A stretch of DNA of 64,000 nucleotides. Origin: an uncultured beta proteobacterium. GTDB lineage: Bacteria > Pseudomonadota > Gammaproteobacteria > Burkholderiales > Burkholderiaceae_C. Positions 55,076-64,000 of this stretch are shown here, piece after piece (position 1 is the stretch's first letter; each line of letters opens with the position of its first letter). The stretch covers positions 1 to 64,000 of the forward strand of contig CAIJRK010000058.1 of the NCBI GenBank assembly GCA_903823025.1, in the 5' to 3' direction. A program made the position numbers and the translations under genes. Under the pieces are notes generated by a model, which worked only from the letters and a program-made list of their open reading frames with translations, ran no database searches and had not been told where the DNA came from.

Positions 55076-57232
55076 TCAGGCAATCGCCTTTTTGATTTGC
55101 TCCAGCACATCTTTGGCGCTGGCCGGAATGGGCGTACCGGGGCCATAAATACCTTTAACGCCGGCCTCGTAAAGCATCTCGTAATCCTGACGTGGAATCA
55201 CGCCGCCGACAAAAACAATAATGTCGTCGGAGCCTTGCTTTTTCAACTCGGCAATGATGGCGGGCACCAGCGTTTTGTGACCAGCGGCAAGGGTTGAAAC
55301 GCCCACCGCGTGAACGTCATTTTCAATCGCCTGACGCGCGCACTCTTCGGGCGTTTGGAACAGCGGCCCCATGTCCACGTCAAAACCAAGATCGGCAAAG
55401 GCCGTGGCAACCACTTTGGCACCCCGGTCATGACCGTCTTGTCCCAATTTGGAAATCATGACACGCGGGCGGCGGCCTTCGACTTCGGCAAAGGCGTTGA
55501 TTTCCGCTTTAAGCGCATCCCAGCCTTCGGCCGAGTCATAAGCGGCGGCATAGACGCCCGTTACCTTTTGCGTGTCAGCACGGTGACGACCGTAAATTTG
55601 CTCCATCGCATCGCTCACTTCGCCCACCGTGGCGCGCAGGCGCATGGCGTTGATCGTCAGTTCCAGCAAATTACCCGTGTTGGTTTCTGCCGCAGACGTG
55701 ATCGCGGCCAAGGCTTGTGCGACCAGGGCTGGATCACGCTTTTGCTTGATACTTTCCAGGCGAGCGATTTGGCCGTCACGCACTGCCACGTTGTCAATGT
55801 CGCGGGTTTCAATCACATCTTCGGTCTTGAGCTTGTACTTGTTGACCCCCACAATCACGTCTTTGCCGCTGTCAATGCGGGCCTGTTTTTCTGCGGCAGC
55901 GGCTTCAATTTTCAGCTTGGCCCAGCCGCTGTCCACGGCCTTGGTCATGCCACCCATAGCCTCGACTTCTTCAATGATTTTCCACGCGGCATCGGCCATG
56001 TCTTGCGTGAGTTTTTCCATCATGTAGGAACCCGCCCAAGGATCAATCACGTTGGTGATGTGGGTTTCTTCCTGAATGATGAGTTGGGTGTTGCGGGCAA
56101 TGCGCGAACTGAACTCAGTGGGCAACGCAATCGCTTCGTCAAAGCTGTTGGTGTGCAGCGACTGCGTGCCGCCAAACACGGCCGCCATCGCCTCAATCGT
56201 GGTGCGCACCACGTTGTTGTACGGGTCTTGTTCGGTCAGTGACCAACCCGAAGTCTGGCAGTGCGTGCGCAGCATCAGGCTCTTAGGCGCTTTGGCGTCG
56301 AAGCCTTTCATAATGCGACACCACAGCAAACGGGCCGCTCGCATCTTGGCCACTTCCAGATAGAAGTTCATGCCAATCGCCCAGAAAAAGCTCAGACGGC
56401 CGGCAAATTGATCCACGTCCATGCCTTTGGCAATGGCGGTTTTCACGTACTCTTTGCCATCAGCCAGCGTGAAGGCCAATTCCAGCGCCTGATTCGCCCC
56501 GGCTTCCTGCATGTGGTAACCGCTGATGGAAATCGAGTTGAACTTCGGCATGTTTTTAGCCGTGTACTCGATGATGTCGCCGATGATGCGCATGGACGGC
56601 GCGGGCGGATAAATGTAGGTGTTGCGCACCATGAACTCTTTCAGAATGTCATTCTGAATCGTTCCTGACAGCTTGTCCTGGCTCACGCCCTGCTCTTCGG
56701 CGGCGACCACGTAACCGGCCAGCACTGGCAATACCGCGCCGTTCATGGTCATGGAAACGCTGACTTTGTCCAACGGAATTTCGTTGAACAAAATCTTCAT
56801 ATCTTCCACCGAATCAATCGCCACGCCCGCCTTGCCGACATCACCGGTGACGCGCGGATGGTCGCTGTCGTAACCGCGATGCGTCGCCAGATCGAACGCC
56901 ACACTCACGCCTTGGCCGCCCGCTGCAAGTGCCTTGCGGTAAAACGCATTGGATTCCTCCGCTGTAGAAAATCCGGCGTATTGCCGAATAGTCCAGGGAC
57001 GCACAGCGTACATGGTCGCTTGTGGGCCGCGCAAGTAGGGCTCGAACCCTGGCAAGGTGTTGGCGTAAGGCAGGTTCTCGGTATCGGCGGCGGTGTACAG
57101 CGGCTTGACGGTGATGCCGTCGGGCGTGTGCCAATTGAGCGCATCGACATTGCCACCAGGCGCGGACTTGGCGGCCGCCTTGGCCCACGCCTCAAGATTA
57201 GCGAACTGAAATTCAGGATTTTTTTGGGTCAT
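55076..57232 (-). CDS. scpA: Methylmalonyl-CoA mutase
   Basis: A 718-residue B12-dependent mutase that converts (R)-methylmalonyl-CoA to succinyl-CoA. The TIM-barrel domain has [18 protein letters not shown] and [15 protein letters not shown]; the C-terminal cobalamin-binding domain has the DxHxxG ligand motif [12 protein letters not shown] near residue 600. It is the single-chain (homodimeric ScpA/Sbm-like) form. First gene of the mutase-meaB-pccB-pccA-VOC operon, divergent from the GntR regulator. Confidence 0.96.
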   Translation of the reverse strand: MTQKNPEFQFANLEAWAKAAAKSAPGGNVDALNWHTPDGITVKPLYTAADTENLPYANTLPGFEPYLRGPQATMYAVRPWTIRQYAGFSTAEESNAFYRKALAAGGQGVSVAFDLATHRGYDSDHPRVTGDVGKAGVAIDSVEDMKILFNEIPLDKVSVSMTMNGAVLPVLAGYVVAAEEQGVSQDKLSGTIQNDILKEFMVRNTYIYPPAPSMRIIGDIIEYTAKNMPKFNSISISGYHMQEAGANQALELAFTLADGKEYVKTAIAKGMDVDQFAGRLSFFWAIGMNFYLEVAKMRAARLLWCRIMKGFDAKAPKSLMLRTHCQTSGWSLTEQDPYNNVVRTTIEAMAAVFGGTQSLHTNSFDEAIALPTEFSSRIARNTQLIIQEETHITNVIDPWAGSYMMEKLTQDMADAAWKIIEEVEAMGGMTKAVDSGWAKLKIEAAAAEKQARIDSGKDVIVGVNKYKLKTEDVIETRDIDNVAVRDGQIARLESIKQKRDPALVAQALAAITSAAETNTGNLLELTINAMRLRATVGEVSDAMEQIYGRHRADTQKVTGVYAAAYDSAEGWDALKAEINAFAEVEGRRPRVMISKLGQDGHDRGAKVVATAFADLGFDVDMGPLFQTPEECARQAIENDVHAVGVSTLAAGHKTLVPAIIAELKKQGSDDIIVFVGGVIPRQDYEMLYEAGVKGIYGPGTPIPASAKDVLEQIKKAIA

Positions 57233-57279
57233 GACGGGGCCGTAGCAATAAGTTTATCGAACTGATCTAAAAAAGAACT

Positions 57280-57326
57280 TGTAGCGATTGAGTTGCAAAA
57301 GTGCTTTGTTTAAGAAATTGTAGCGC
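57280..57326. promoter_or_regulatory. Direct repeats between scpA and the GntR gene
   Basis: TTGTAGCG occurs at 57280-57287 and again at 57319-57326, 39 bp apart (close to four helical turns), in the 148-bp divergent gap. These are the only repeated 8-mers I see there and are candidates for binding by the adjacent GntR regulator; FadR-type sites are usually palindromic, so this is tentative. Confidence 0.3.
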
Positions 57327-57380
57327 ACGTTATTCATAATTATTAATTCAAAATATTGTTTCGTGTTTACAATCATCGCT

Positions 57381-58028
57381 ATGGTTGCACTTTCACTTGC
57401 CCCCCGAGCGCTCTATGAAGAGGTTGCCGAACGCTTACGTCAAAGAATTTTTAATCGTGAGCTAGCGCCTGGCAGCTGGATTGATGAATTGAAAATTTCC
57501 GAGGCTTACGGCATCAGCCGTACCCCTTTGCGCGAGGCCCTCAAGGTCCTGGCCGCCGAAGGCCTGATCACGATGAAAGTTCGGCGCGGCGCTTACGTCA
57601 CAGAAGTATCCGAACAAGATTTGTACGACGTCTATCACCTCCTCGGCTTGCTGGAGTCGGATGCGGCAAGCGTCGTGGCTACGCAGGCGACAGCAGCTCA
57701 GCTTGAAGAACTGCAAAAATTACACGACGAGTTAGAAACAGCAGCCCAACCTGGCCAGCAAAATCGTGAACTATTTTTTGAGATCAACGAACGTTTTCAT
57801 ATGCGACTTTTGGAGATTGCCAATAACCGTTGGCGAGATCAGATGGTGGCCGACTTGCGCAAGGTTATGAAACTCAACCGTCACAACTCACTACTGAAAT
57901 CCGGACGTATTGAAGAATCGTTGAGTGAACATCGTGCCATCATGGCAGCCATCACGGCGCGAGATGGAGCACTTGCCATGCAGCGAATGCAAGAACATTT
58001 CAAAAACGGCTTGGAAGCAGCGAATTGA
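57381..58028 (+). CDS. GntR-family transcriptional regulator (FCD type)
   Basis: A 215-residue repressor or activator with an N-terminal winged helix (ELAPGSWIDELKISEAYGISRTPLREALKVLAAEGLI-like, residues 30-65) and a C-terminal all-helical FCD ligand domain with the metal-site pattern around DLYDVYHLLGLLE, FHMRL and SEHRAI. The ATG at 57381 is preferred to a GTG at 57363. It is divergent from the propionyl/methylmalonyl-CoA operon and is its most likely regulator, responding to an acyl-CoA or organic acid. Confidence 0.85.
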   Translation: MVALSLAPRALYEEVAERLRQRIFNRELAPGSWIDELKISEAYGISRTPLREALKVLAAEGLITMKVRRGAYVTEVSEQDLYDVYHLLGLLESDAASVVATQATAAQLEELQKLHDELETAAQPGQQNRELFFEINERFHMRLLEIANNRWRDQMVADLRKVMKLNRHNSLLKSGRIEESLSEHRAIMAAITARDGALAMQRMQEHFKNGLEAAN

Positions 58029-58045
58029 TCTGAAAGATTTTTTTG

Positions 58046-58069
58046 AATCTCATGTGAATTCATGAGATT
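58046..58069. repeat. 9-bp inverted repeat after the GntR gene
   Basis: AATCTCATG and CATGAGATT are inverted copies with a TGAATT loop, between the GntR stop and the tRNA-Arg 3' end. The T-run lies 5' of the plus-strand stem and becomes an A-run on the minus strand, so it is not a standard intrinsic terminator on either strand. Confidence 0.5.
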
Positions 58070-58074
58070 GATGA

Positions 58075-58149
58075 TGGTCCGCCCGGAGGGAATCGAACCC
58101 CCATGATCGCTTTAGAAGAGCGATGTCCTATCCGTTGAACGACGGGCAG
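58075..58149 (-). tRNA. tRNA-Arg (TCT)
   Basis: A 75-nt tRNA on the minus strand. Acceptor CTGCCCG pairs with CGGGCGG (one U-G wobble), then A and encoded CCA. Anticodon stem TCGCT/AGCGA encloses CTTCTAA, anticodon TCT. T-arm GGGTTCGATTCCC is canonical. Confidence 0.95.
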
Positions 58150-58167
58150 AATTTAAGAGAGAAGATA

Positions 58168-58244
<77 letters not shown>

Positions 58245-58352
58245 ACTTGACGTTATTGTAACGGATCAAATCACCTAATTTGCCGAAATATAAAAAGCAA
58301 TTTCACAAAGTCAGGGTTTGCCGTGTTGCATTCTGTCGGCTACAGTCTGCTG

Positions 58353-59117
58353 ATGTCCTCTCAACTCCCTTCGCTTGCATGGCTTGAGCCGGGTCAAGAC
58401 TTTCCACCTGTCCGTCAAGCTTGGGGGGGGAACTCTCCAGCATCCGGGCTGCTTGCCGCTGGCGGTGCATTAGACGTTGACACCTTGCGCGACGCCTATA
58501 GCCACGGTATTTTTCCGTGGTTCAGTGAAGGGCAACCTATTCTGTGGTGGAGTCCCGATCCCAGAATGGTGCTTGATGTTGCTGAATTCCGACTTCACCC
58601 GTCACTCAAAAAAACACTGGTCCGATTTAGCCAAACACCTGATTGTGAAATCCGAATTGACTCGGACTTTGAACAAGTCATTCGAGCCTGCTCAAGCAGC
58701 CCAAGGGTGGAGCAGGCAGGCACATGGATCGTGCCCGACATGATGGCGGCTTATATTAATTTGCATCAAACCGGCTTTGCCCACAGCGTTGAGGTCTGGA
58801 TAGAGGGGCAACTTATGGGTGGCCTGTACTGCGTGGCACTTGGTCAATCTGTATTTGGTGAATCCATGTTTAGCAAAGCCAGCAACGCCTCCAAAATTGC
58901 CTTGGCGGCACTGGTTGGATTTTGTCGCCATCATGGGATTCGTCACATTGACTGTCAGCAAAACACCAAACATCTAGCCTCTTTGGGTGCCCGTGAAATA
59001 TCACGCGATTTATTTTTAAAGCAAGTCGCGTATGGACTTATCCAACAGGCGCCAGTTTGGCAGTTTGATGCCCTGCTCTGGCAAGAACTGTGGCCTTCAA
59101 AATTAACATCCACATGA
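58353..59117 (+). CDS. aat: Leucyl/phenylalanyl-tRNA--protein transferase
   Basis: A 254-residue N-degron transferase that adds Leu or Phe to N-terminal Lys/Arg (or modified Met), marking proteins for ClpS-ClpAP. Family blocks [41 protein letters not shown] and [19 protein letters not shown] are intact. The ATG at 58353 is preferred to a GTG at 58323. Its stop overlaps the start of bpt (ATGA). Confidence 0.94.
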   Translation: MSSQLPSLAWLEPGQDFPPVRQAWGGNSPASGLLAAGGALDVDTLRDAYSHGIFPWFSEGQPILWWSPDPRMVLDVAEFRLHPSLKKTLVRFSQTPDCEIRIDSDFEQVIRACSSSPRVEQAGTWIVPDMMAAYINLHQTGFAHSVEVWIEGQLMGGLYCVALGQSVFGESMFSKASNASKIALAALVGFCRHHGIRHIDCQQNTKHLASLGAREISRDLFLKQVAYGLIQQAPVWQFDALLWQELWPSKLTST

Positions 59118-59863
59118 CACACCTGAAAGACCTTCCCGATCAAACGCTGCAGTTTTATACAACGGTGCCGTATCCTTGCAGCTATTTACCTAACAAACAG
59201 GCGCGCTCGCAAGTGGCAACCCCCAGCCACCTGATTAATACAGAAACTTATGCAGCTTTGGTCGGCCAAGGTTTTCGGCGTAGTGGCCTGTTTACCTACC
59301 GACCCTACTGCGATGGCTGTCGCGCCTGTGTTGCGTTGCGCGTGCTGACCTATGAATTTAAGCCTGACAGAAGCCAGCGGCGGGCTTGGATGCAGCACTC
59401 AACGCTGCTGGCCCACGTCATGAACTTGAGTTTTGTGCCAGCGCACTACCAGCTTTATCTGCGCTACCAACAAGGGCGACATGCCGGTGGTGATATGGAT
59501 CAGGACAACATTGACCAATACACTCAATTTTTGTTGCAAAGCCGGGTCAACTCCCGCTTGGTCGAGTTTCGTGAGCCACTTGCCGATGGCACGCCAGGCG
59601 CTTTAAAGATGGTGTCTCTGATTGATGTGCTAGGTGATGGACTTTCAGCGGTTTACACCTTTTATGAACCTGAACCCCACCACAGTTACGGCACCTACAA
59701 CATTCTGTGGCAGATCGAGCAAGCCAAGCTGCTCAATCTGCCTCATGCTTATTTGGGGTATTGGATTCGGGACAGTCAAAAAATGAACTATAAGGCCCGA
59801 TTTTTACCCGCCGAGCGCCTTATCGCGGGGGCGTGGGTGAACGCAGCGCTTGCAACTGATTAA
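59114..59863 (+). CDS. bpt: Aspartate/glutamate leucyltransferase (Bpt/Ate1 family)
   Basis: A 249-residue aminoacyl-tRNA-protein transferase that adds Leu to N-terminal Asp/Glu. The N-terminal domain has the CxxC-like [15 protein letters not shown] segment, and the C-terminal catalytic domain has [24 protein letters not shown] and [16 protein letters not shown]. It overlaps aat by four bases, completing the two-branch bacterial Leu/N-degron pathway. Convergent with pmbA, overlapping by four bases at the stops. Confidence 0.93.
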   Translation: MTHLKDLPDQTLQFYTTVPYPCSYLPNKQARSQVATPSHLINTETYAALVGQGFRRSGLFTYRPYCDGCRACVALRVLTYEFKPDRSQRRAWMQHSTLLAHVMNLSFVPAHYQLYLRYQQGRHAGGDMDQDNIDQYTQFLLQSRVNSRLVEFREPLADGTPGALKMVSLIDVLGDGLSAVYTFYEPEPHHSYGTYNILWQIEQAKLLNLPHAYLGYWIRDSQKMNYKARFLPAERLIAGAWVNAALATD

Positions 59864-61254
59864 CTGCCCGCCACCTTCATCCGGTTCACCAGAATTGAGC
59901 CGACCGTTTTAGCGCCATAGTTGTAAGCGTCTGCACCGACCGCCTTGATGCCTTTGAGCATGGTTTTCATGTTGCCCGCAATCGTAATCTCTTGCACCGG
60001 GAAAGCAATGCGGCCTTTTTCCACCCAGAAACCGCTGGCACCGCGTGAATAATCGCCAGTCACGTAGTTCACGCCGCTGCCCATTAAGTCAGTCACAAAT
60101 AAACCGGTGCCCAGTTTTTCCAGCATCGCATCCAGATCATCCCCTGCCCGCGTCAGGCGCGACGTCAACGTCAGATTGTGCGAACCGCCCGCGTTACCCG
60201 TGGTTTTCATGCCCAACTTGCGGGCCGAGTAACTACCCAAAAAGTAACCCTGCACACAACCGGCTTCGACCACTTGCCGCGCTTTAACCCGGACCCCCTC
60301 ATCATCAAACGGCGAACTGCCTTTGCCACGTTTAACAAACGGATCTTCCAGAATATCAATGTGCTTGGGCAACACTTGCTTGCCCAGAGAGTCCAGCAAA
60401 AACGAACTTTTGCGGTACAAAGCGCCGCCACTGATGGCCTGCACAAAACTACCCAGCAAGCCAGCGGCCAACGGAGACTCAAACAAAACCGGACATTCAA
60501 TCGTGGCAATCTTGCGCGCACCCAAACGGCTTAACGCACGTTCAGCAGCATAGCGACCAATGGCTTCAGGCGAAGCCAAGTCGTCCGGGTGACGCATCGA
60601 GCTGTACCACGCATCGCGCTGCATGTCGTTGCCCTTGCCCGCAATCGGCGACACCGACAGGGAATGCCGCGAACTGGCATACCCCCCCCGAAAACCTCGC
60701 GTGTGGGCGCTGAAAAAATGCGATTGTTGGGCTGATACGCCCGCGCCTTCGCTGTTAGTAATGCGCTTGTCGGTTTGCAAAGCCGCCGCCTCGCACGTCA
60801 TGGCCAATTGCGCGGCCTGCGCACTGTCAATGGCCCAAGGGAAAAACAGATCCAAATCCGTGCGCTGCTTGGAGGGCGGCGCCACGTCTTTGGCAGAGGG
60901 CAAACCAGCCATCGGGTCTTCGGCGGTGAAGCGCGCAATGTCATAGGCCGCTTGCACGGTTTGCTCAATAGCGACTTGGGAAAAGTCGGAGGTATTGGCA
61001 TTGCCACGGCGTTTGCCTAAGTAAACCGTGACGCCCAAAGACTTGTCACGGTTGCGTTCCACGTTTTCCAGCTCCCCTTTGCGCACGGAAACGCTCAGGC
61101 CACAGCCCTCGGACGCTTCCGCGCCAGCGTCGGTGGCGCCCAGCTTTTTGGCGTGCGCCAACGCGGCGTCCACCAAGTCTTCAAAATAAGGGCGGCTATA
61201 GCTGAAGCCGGTGTCAGCACGAGGCTGGACGGGGGTCGTATTGGGTTTCTTCAT
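59860..61254 (-). CDS. pmbA: Metalloprotease PmbA/TldE
   Basis: A 464-residue TldD/PmbA-family protein, partner of TldD in degrading unfolded peptides such as CcdA and in maturing peptide natural products. PmbA lacks the HExxxH of TldD, as seen here. Family features include [27 protein letters not shown] near residue 40, [15 protein letters not shown] and the C-terminal [25 protein letters not shown]. The ATG at 61254 is chosen over an upstream codon that would overlap the divergent yjgA start. tldD is not in the window. Confidence 0.92.
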   Translation of the reverse strand: MKKPNTTPVQPRADTGFSYSRPYFEDLVDAALAHAKKLGATDAGAEASEGCGLSVSVRKGELENVERNRDKSLGVTVYLGKRRGNANTSDFSQVAIEQTVQAAYDIARFTAEDPMAGLPSAKDVAPPSKQRTDLDLFFPWAIDSAQAAQLAMTCEAAALQTDKRITNSEGAGVSAQQSHFFSAHTRGFRGGYASSRHSLSVSPIAGKGNDMQRDAWYSSMRHPDDLASPEAIGRYAAERALSRLGARKIATIECPVLFESPLAAGLLGSFVQAISGGALYRKSSFLLDSLGKQVLPKHIDILEDPFVKRGKGSSPFDDEGVRVKARQVVEAGCVQGYFLGSYSARKLGMKTTGNAGGSHNLTLTSRLTRAGDDLDAMLEKLGTGLFVTDLMGSGVNYVTGDYSRGASGFWVEKGRIAFPVQEITIAGNMKTMLKGIKAVGADAYNYGAKTVGSILVNRMKVAGS

Positions 61255-61318
61255 ATCGGAGGCTATGATACTTGGCTCTGCAGAACTCTGTGCCCGTCTC
61301 TTCCCCATTTTCCTTACC

Positions 61319-61942
61319 ATGTCACGCAAATTCAAAAAAGGCTATTTCGTCAGAGGTGAGTTCGTCGCCGAAGGCAGCGAACGCGATCTGGAACTCAAAC
61401 GCGAACTCAAAGGCACCGATGACCAAAGTCGCACCGATCTCAAACGCGAAAGTACCGAACTGCAAAAGCTGGGTGAAGACCTGCTGACGCTGCGGGCCGA
61501 TCTGATGAAACGATTGGACTTGACTGAAAAGCTCAAGGACGCCGTATTAGAAGCCAAACGCATCACCAATTTTGAAGGCAAACGCCGCCAAATGCAGTTC
61601 ATCGGCAAGCAAATGCGGCTGATTGATCCTGTCGTGCTGGAAACAGTTCGTGCCGCTTTAACCGAACAATTCAGTGGCTCCGCGCACGAGAACCTCGTGC
61701 TGCACCTGGCCGAAACCTGGCGCGACCGCCTAATGGCTGGTGATGAAGCGTTTGGCGAATGGGTCATCAAACACCCGGACACTGACTCGCAACAACTGCG
61801 CGCCCTGATTCGCCAAGCCCGCAAAGATGCCACACCTGAAAAACCCGGTGAAGCCGTGCGCCATGGCCGGGCTTATCGCGATATTTTCCAAATTGCGCGT
61901 GAGCAATTGGCTGACAAAGACGAGTCGGATGACGCGCCATGA
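61319..61942 (+). CDS. darP: Ribosome-associated protein YjgA (DarP family)
   Basis: A 207-residue helical, charged protein of the YjgA/DarP (DUF615) family, which associates with late 50S assembly intermediates. The segments SRTDLKRESTELQKLGEDLL, RITNFEGKRRQMQFIGKQMR and WRDRLMAGDEAF are typical. The ATG at 61319 is chosen to match the family N-terminus; it is divergent from pmbA, and its stop overlaps mog by ATGA. Confidence 0.92.
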   Translation: MSRKFKKGYFVRGEFVAEGSERDLELKRELKGTDDQSRTDLKRESTELQKLGEDLLTLRADLMKRLDLTEKLKDAVLEAKRITNFEGKRRQMQFIGKQMRLIDPVVLETVRAALTEQFSGSAHENLVLHLAETWRDRLMAGDEAFGEWVIKHPDTDSQQLRALIRQARKDATPEKPGEAVRHGRAYRDIFQIAREQLADKDESDDAP

Positions 61943-62550
61943 CCGGCACCGCCAACCCGGCATTTGACCGCATCAAAATTGGCATTGTCTCCATCAGCGA
62001 CCGGGCGTCTGCGGGAACGTATGTTGATAAAGGTTTGCCCGCTTTGCAAGACTGGCTCACGCGTGCCTTACAGAATCCACTTCAATTTGAGCCTCGGCTC
62101 ATCCCGGACGATCAAGCCAGCATCAGCGCCACACTGATTGAACTGGTGGATGCCGGTTGCGCGTTGGTGCTGACCACCGGCGGCACCGGCCCGGCCCCGC
62201 GTGACGTCACACCCGAGGCCACACTGGCCGTGGCGCACAAGGAAATGCCGGGGTTTGGCGAACAAATGCGCCAGATCAGCCTGAAGTTTGTGCCGACCGC
62301 AATTTTGTCGCGGCAGGTGGCCGTGATTCGGGATCAGAGCCTGATCATCAACCTGCCGGGCCAACCCAAGTCGATTCAGGAAATACTGGAAGGCCTGCGC
62401 GATAGCAACGGCGACATCCTTATGGCTGGCTTGTTTGCAGCGGTGCCTTATTGCATTGACCTGATTGGCGGCCCGTACCTGGAAACCAACAACGACGTTT
62501 GCAAGGCTTTTCGGCCTAAAGCGGCGATTCGCCAATATCCAATCGGCTGA
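61939..62550 (+). CDS. mog: Molybdopterin adenylyltransferase
   Basis: A 203-residue MogA-type enzyme that adenylates molybdopterin before molybdate insertion. It carries KIGIVSISDRASAGTYVDKG at the N-terminus and the signature TTGGTGPAPRDVTPEAT, with INLPGQPKSIQEILEG later. The length is typical. It is coupled to darP by a four-base overlap and convergent with cysE (1-bp gap). Confidence 0.94.
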   Translation: MTGTANPAFDRIKIGIVSISDRASAGTYVDKGLPALQDWLTRALQNPLQFEPRLIPDDQASISATLIELVDAGCALVLTTGGTGPAPRDVTPEATLAVAHKEMPGFGEQMRQISLKFVPTAILSRQVAVIRDQSLIINLPGQPKSIQEILEGLRDSNGDILMAGLFAAVPYCIDLIGGPYLETNNDVCKAFRPKAAIRQYPIG

Positions 62551-62551
62551 A

Positions 62552-63325
62552 TTACTTACCCACCAGCTGATTAAGTTTTTCCGCCTCAAAGTGCTCGCTC
62601 AGAGCGGCATCGCCTGGCACGCAATTGGTGGCTGACCGGTTGGCCTGCAGAATTTCAATCGACTTCCACAACAAGGCAATCTGATGCTCTTGCGTTGACG
62701 CGTTGTCAATCAAACCCCGCATGGCTTGGCTCAGGGGGTCATCGCTTTGCGTTAAACCATAGGCAGAAAATCCCATTTTGGACGCCGCTTCTTCCCGCTT
62801 GACATCTGTATCGGCCTGAATAATGCGCGCCGGGTTGCCCACCGCCGTGGCACCTGCGGGCACCGGTTTGGTCACGATGGCATTCGACCCCACTTTGGCA
62901 CCATCACCCACCGTGAAGCCGCCCAATATTTGCGCGCCAGCCCCAATCACCACATTGCGCCCCAGCGTCGGGTGACGTTTAACACCCTTGTAAAGCGAGG
63001 TGCCGCCCAACGTGACACCTTGATAAATGGTGCAACCGTCGCCAATTTCAGCCGTCTCGCCCACCACCACGCCCATCGCATGATCAAAGAAAACGCGTTC
63101 GCCAATCTTGGCGCCGGGATGAATTTCAATCCCGGTCAAAAAACGTGCAATATGGGAAATAAAACGGCCCAGCCACTTCAGATCATGGCGCCAGCACCAA
63201 TGGGCGCGCCGGTACAGCACCAGCGCATGTAAACCCGGATAGCAAGTGAGCACCTCCCACAGGGTACGGGCCGCCGGGTCGCGGTCCAGAATGCATTGAA
63301 CGTCGGAACGTAGTCGAGAAAACAT
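62552..63325 (-). CDS. cysE: Serine O-acetyltransferase
   Basis: A 257-residue acetyltransferase making O-acetylserine for cysteine synthesis. A short helical N-terminus is followed by hexapeptide repeats (about residues 65-165) with the active-site segment [25 protein letters not shown]. The C-terminal ~85 residues are unusually long, beyond the helix that in E. coli carries the feedback-sensitive tail. It lies 9 bp after trmJ, an order common in this group. Confidence 0.93.
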   Translation of the reverse strand: MFSRLRSDVQCILDRDPAARTLWEVLTCYPGLHALVLYRRAHWCWRHDLKWLGRFISHIARFLTGIEIHPGAKIGERVFFDHAMGVVVGETAEIGDGCTIYQGVTLGGTSLYKGVKRHPTLGRNVVIGAGAQILGGFTVGDGAKVGSNAIVTKPVPAGATAVGNPARIIQADTDVKREEAASKMGFSAYGLTQSDDPLSQAMRGLIDNASTQEHQIALLWKSIEILQANRSATNCVPGDAALSEHFEAEKLNQLVGK

Positions 63326-63334
63326 TTTTTCAGT

Positions 63335-64000
63335 CTAGCTTTTTAAGGGTTCTGCTGCGTCAGACAAGGGCTTCAAGCCCGGCGATGTCTGATCCATCAT
63401 TTTGGCGATGCCCCGAAGCATATGAATTTCTTCCTGCGTGACGCCTGCCCGGTTCACCAATTGATTGAGTCGAGGCATTAATTTTTTAGGCGCCAACGGG
63501 TCAAGAAAACCAATACTGATTAATGACTGCTGCCAGTGCGCCAACATGCCCGCGACTTGTTGCGCATCGGCCAACACGGGCGTGGCGGTGGCCGCTTCAA
63601 CGGCATAAGCGCCCAGGGTCAAACGCCACTCGTAGGCAATAACTTGCAAAGCCGCCCCCAAGTTGAGTGACCCAAACTTGGGATCACTCGGAATACACAG
63701 GGCCGCATGACAGCGATAAACGTCTTCATTGCTCATGCCAAAACGCTCACAGCCGAATAGAAAAGCCATGCCTTGTTCAGAATTCGCAAGACTGCTTTGC
63801 CCTGCGCTCATAAGCGTCTCTTTTTTCGCCAGCGCCTCGAAATGCTCACGCGGCGTCACGGTCGGCGGACCAAAGTCACGCGGCGTCATGGCGGTGGCGC
63901 ACAAATGTGTCATGCCGTCCAAGGCCTCATCGAGCGTGGCGACAATGCGGGCGTTTTTAAGCACATCGAGCGCGCCGCTGGCCCGTTGAATGGTTTCTTC
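63335..64000 (-). CDS. trmJ: tRNA (cytidine/uridine-2'-O)-methyltransferase TrmJ, C-terminal part
   Basis: A gene cut by the right edge; 221 codons from the stop at 63335 are seen, in an open frame that continues upstream (EETIQRASGALDVLKNARI). The SPOUT-type segments LFGCERFGMSNEDVYRCHAAL and IPSDPKFGSLNLGAALQVIAYEW are those of TrmJ, which methylates position 32 of several tRNAs. The C-terminal extension with LNQLVNRAGVTQEEIHMLRGIAKM is also a TrmJ feature. The N-terminal motif lies outside the window. Confidence 0.92.
   Translation of the reverse strand, partial: EETIQRASGALDVLKNARIVATLDEALDGMTHLCATAMTPRDFGPPTVTPREHFEALAKKETLMSAGQSSLANSEQGMAFLFGCERFGMSNEDVYRCHAALCIPSDPKFGSLNLGAALQVIAYEWRLTLGAYAVEAATATPVLADAQQVAGMLAHWQQSLISIGFLDPLAPKKLMPRLNQLVNRAGVTQEEIHMLRGIAKMMDQTSPGLKPLSDAAEPLKS

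Noticed and set aside
55310-56242. A 310-codon plus-strand frame inside the mutase gene
   Set aside because: His/Arg/Gly-rich composition typical of antisense translation; the mutase is unmistakable.
58046-58069. Hairpin near tRNA-Arg as a terminator
   Set aside because: The T-run is on the wrong side of the stem for both strands.

Overview
The window is 64 kb of a Betaproteobacterial chromosome, most likely Burkholderiales of the Comamonadaceae type (Rhodoferax/Polaromonas/Limnohabitans neighbourhood). This is inferred from gene content and order: the rpsB-to-lpxB envelope cluster, the kinase/phosphatase pair beside yicC-gmk-rpoZ-spoT, the carAB-greA-DUF4149-yhbY-rlmE block, the polyhydroxyalkanoate regulator and depolymerase, and a biotin- and B12-dependent propionyl-CoA route. 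Coding density is high, many neighbouring genes overlap by ATGA, and the content is mostly housekeeping. I see no prophage, integron, CRISPR array or complete insertion sequence.

Layout. 1-2.3 kb: the cut-off start of an unidentified leftward gene, an NlpC/P60 lipoprotein, a glycine-zipper envelope protein and a CBS-pair protein. 2.3-6.1 kb (minus): hemW, rdgB, a PP2C phosphatase and a Ser/Thr kinase. 6.2-12.7 kb (plus): yicC, gmk, rpoZ, a SpoT/Rel enzyme and a DinG-type helicase. 12.66-13.09 kb: a protein-free, hairpin-dense stretch that on the minus strand looks like a HEARO/OMEGA (IscB guide-RNA) element without its nuclease gene. 13.1-20.1 kb: a small membrane protein, rlmE, yhbY, DUF4149, greA, carB and carA. 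20.3-34.7 kb: one leftward superoperon, rpsB-tsf-pyrH-frr-cdsA-dxr-rseP-bamA-skp-lpxD-fabZ-lpxA-lpxB-rnhB-SpoU methylase. It joins translation, phospholipid, isoprenoid, outer-membrane assembly and lipid A functions, and the expected uppS is missing between frr and cdsA.

35-42 kb: a D-amino-acid dehydrogenase-like gene preceded by a small frame-disrupted gene, an HDOD-metallohydrolase-Nnr group, rnr with an unusual start, and tRNA-Leu(CAG). 42-49.8 kb: rimO, phaR, tRNA-Val(GAC), a short-chain dehydrogenase with a LiuR-like palindrome in its leader, the intracellular PHA depolymerase with a PhaR-type operator, rnfB, and a chemoreceptor with an extra C-terminal sensor-like domain. 49.8-58 kb: a complete propionyl-CoA to succinyl-CoA module (candidate epimerase, both carboxylase subunits, MeaB chaperone, mutase) with a divergent GntR regulator. 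58-64 kb: tRNA-Arg(TCT), tRNA-Pro(TGG), the two N-degron transferases aat and bpt, pmbA, yjgA/darP, mog, cysE and the C-terminal part of trmJ, which runs off the right edge.

How it fits together: PHA turnover, acyl-CoA oxidation (the dehydrogenase) and methylmalonyl-CoA assimilation of C3 units form a carbon-storage and odd-chain theme between 43 and 58 kb. The rest is core information processing and envelope biogenesis. The most unusual item is the orphan structured RNA element at 12.66-13.09 kb.
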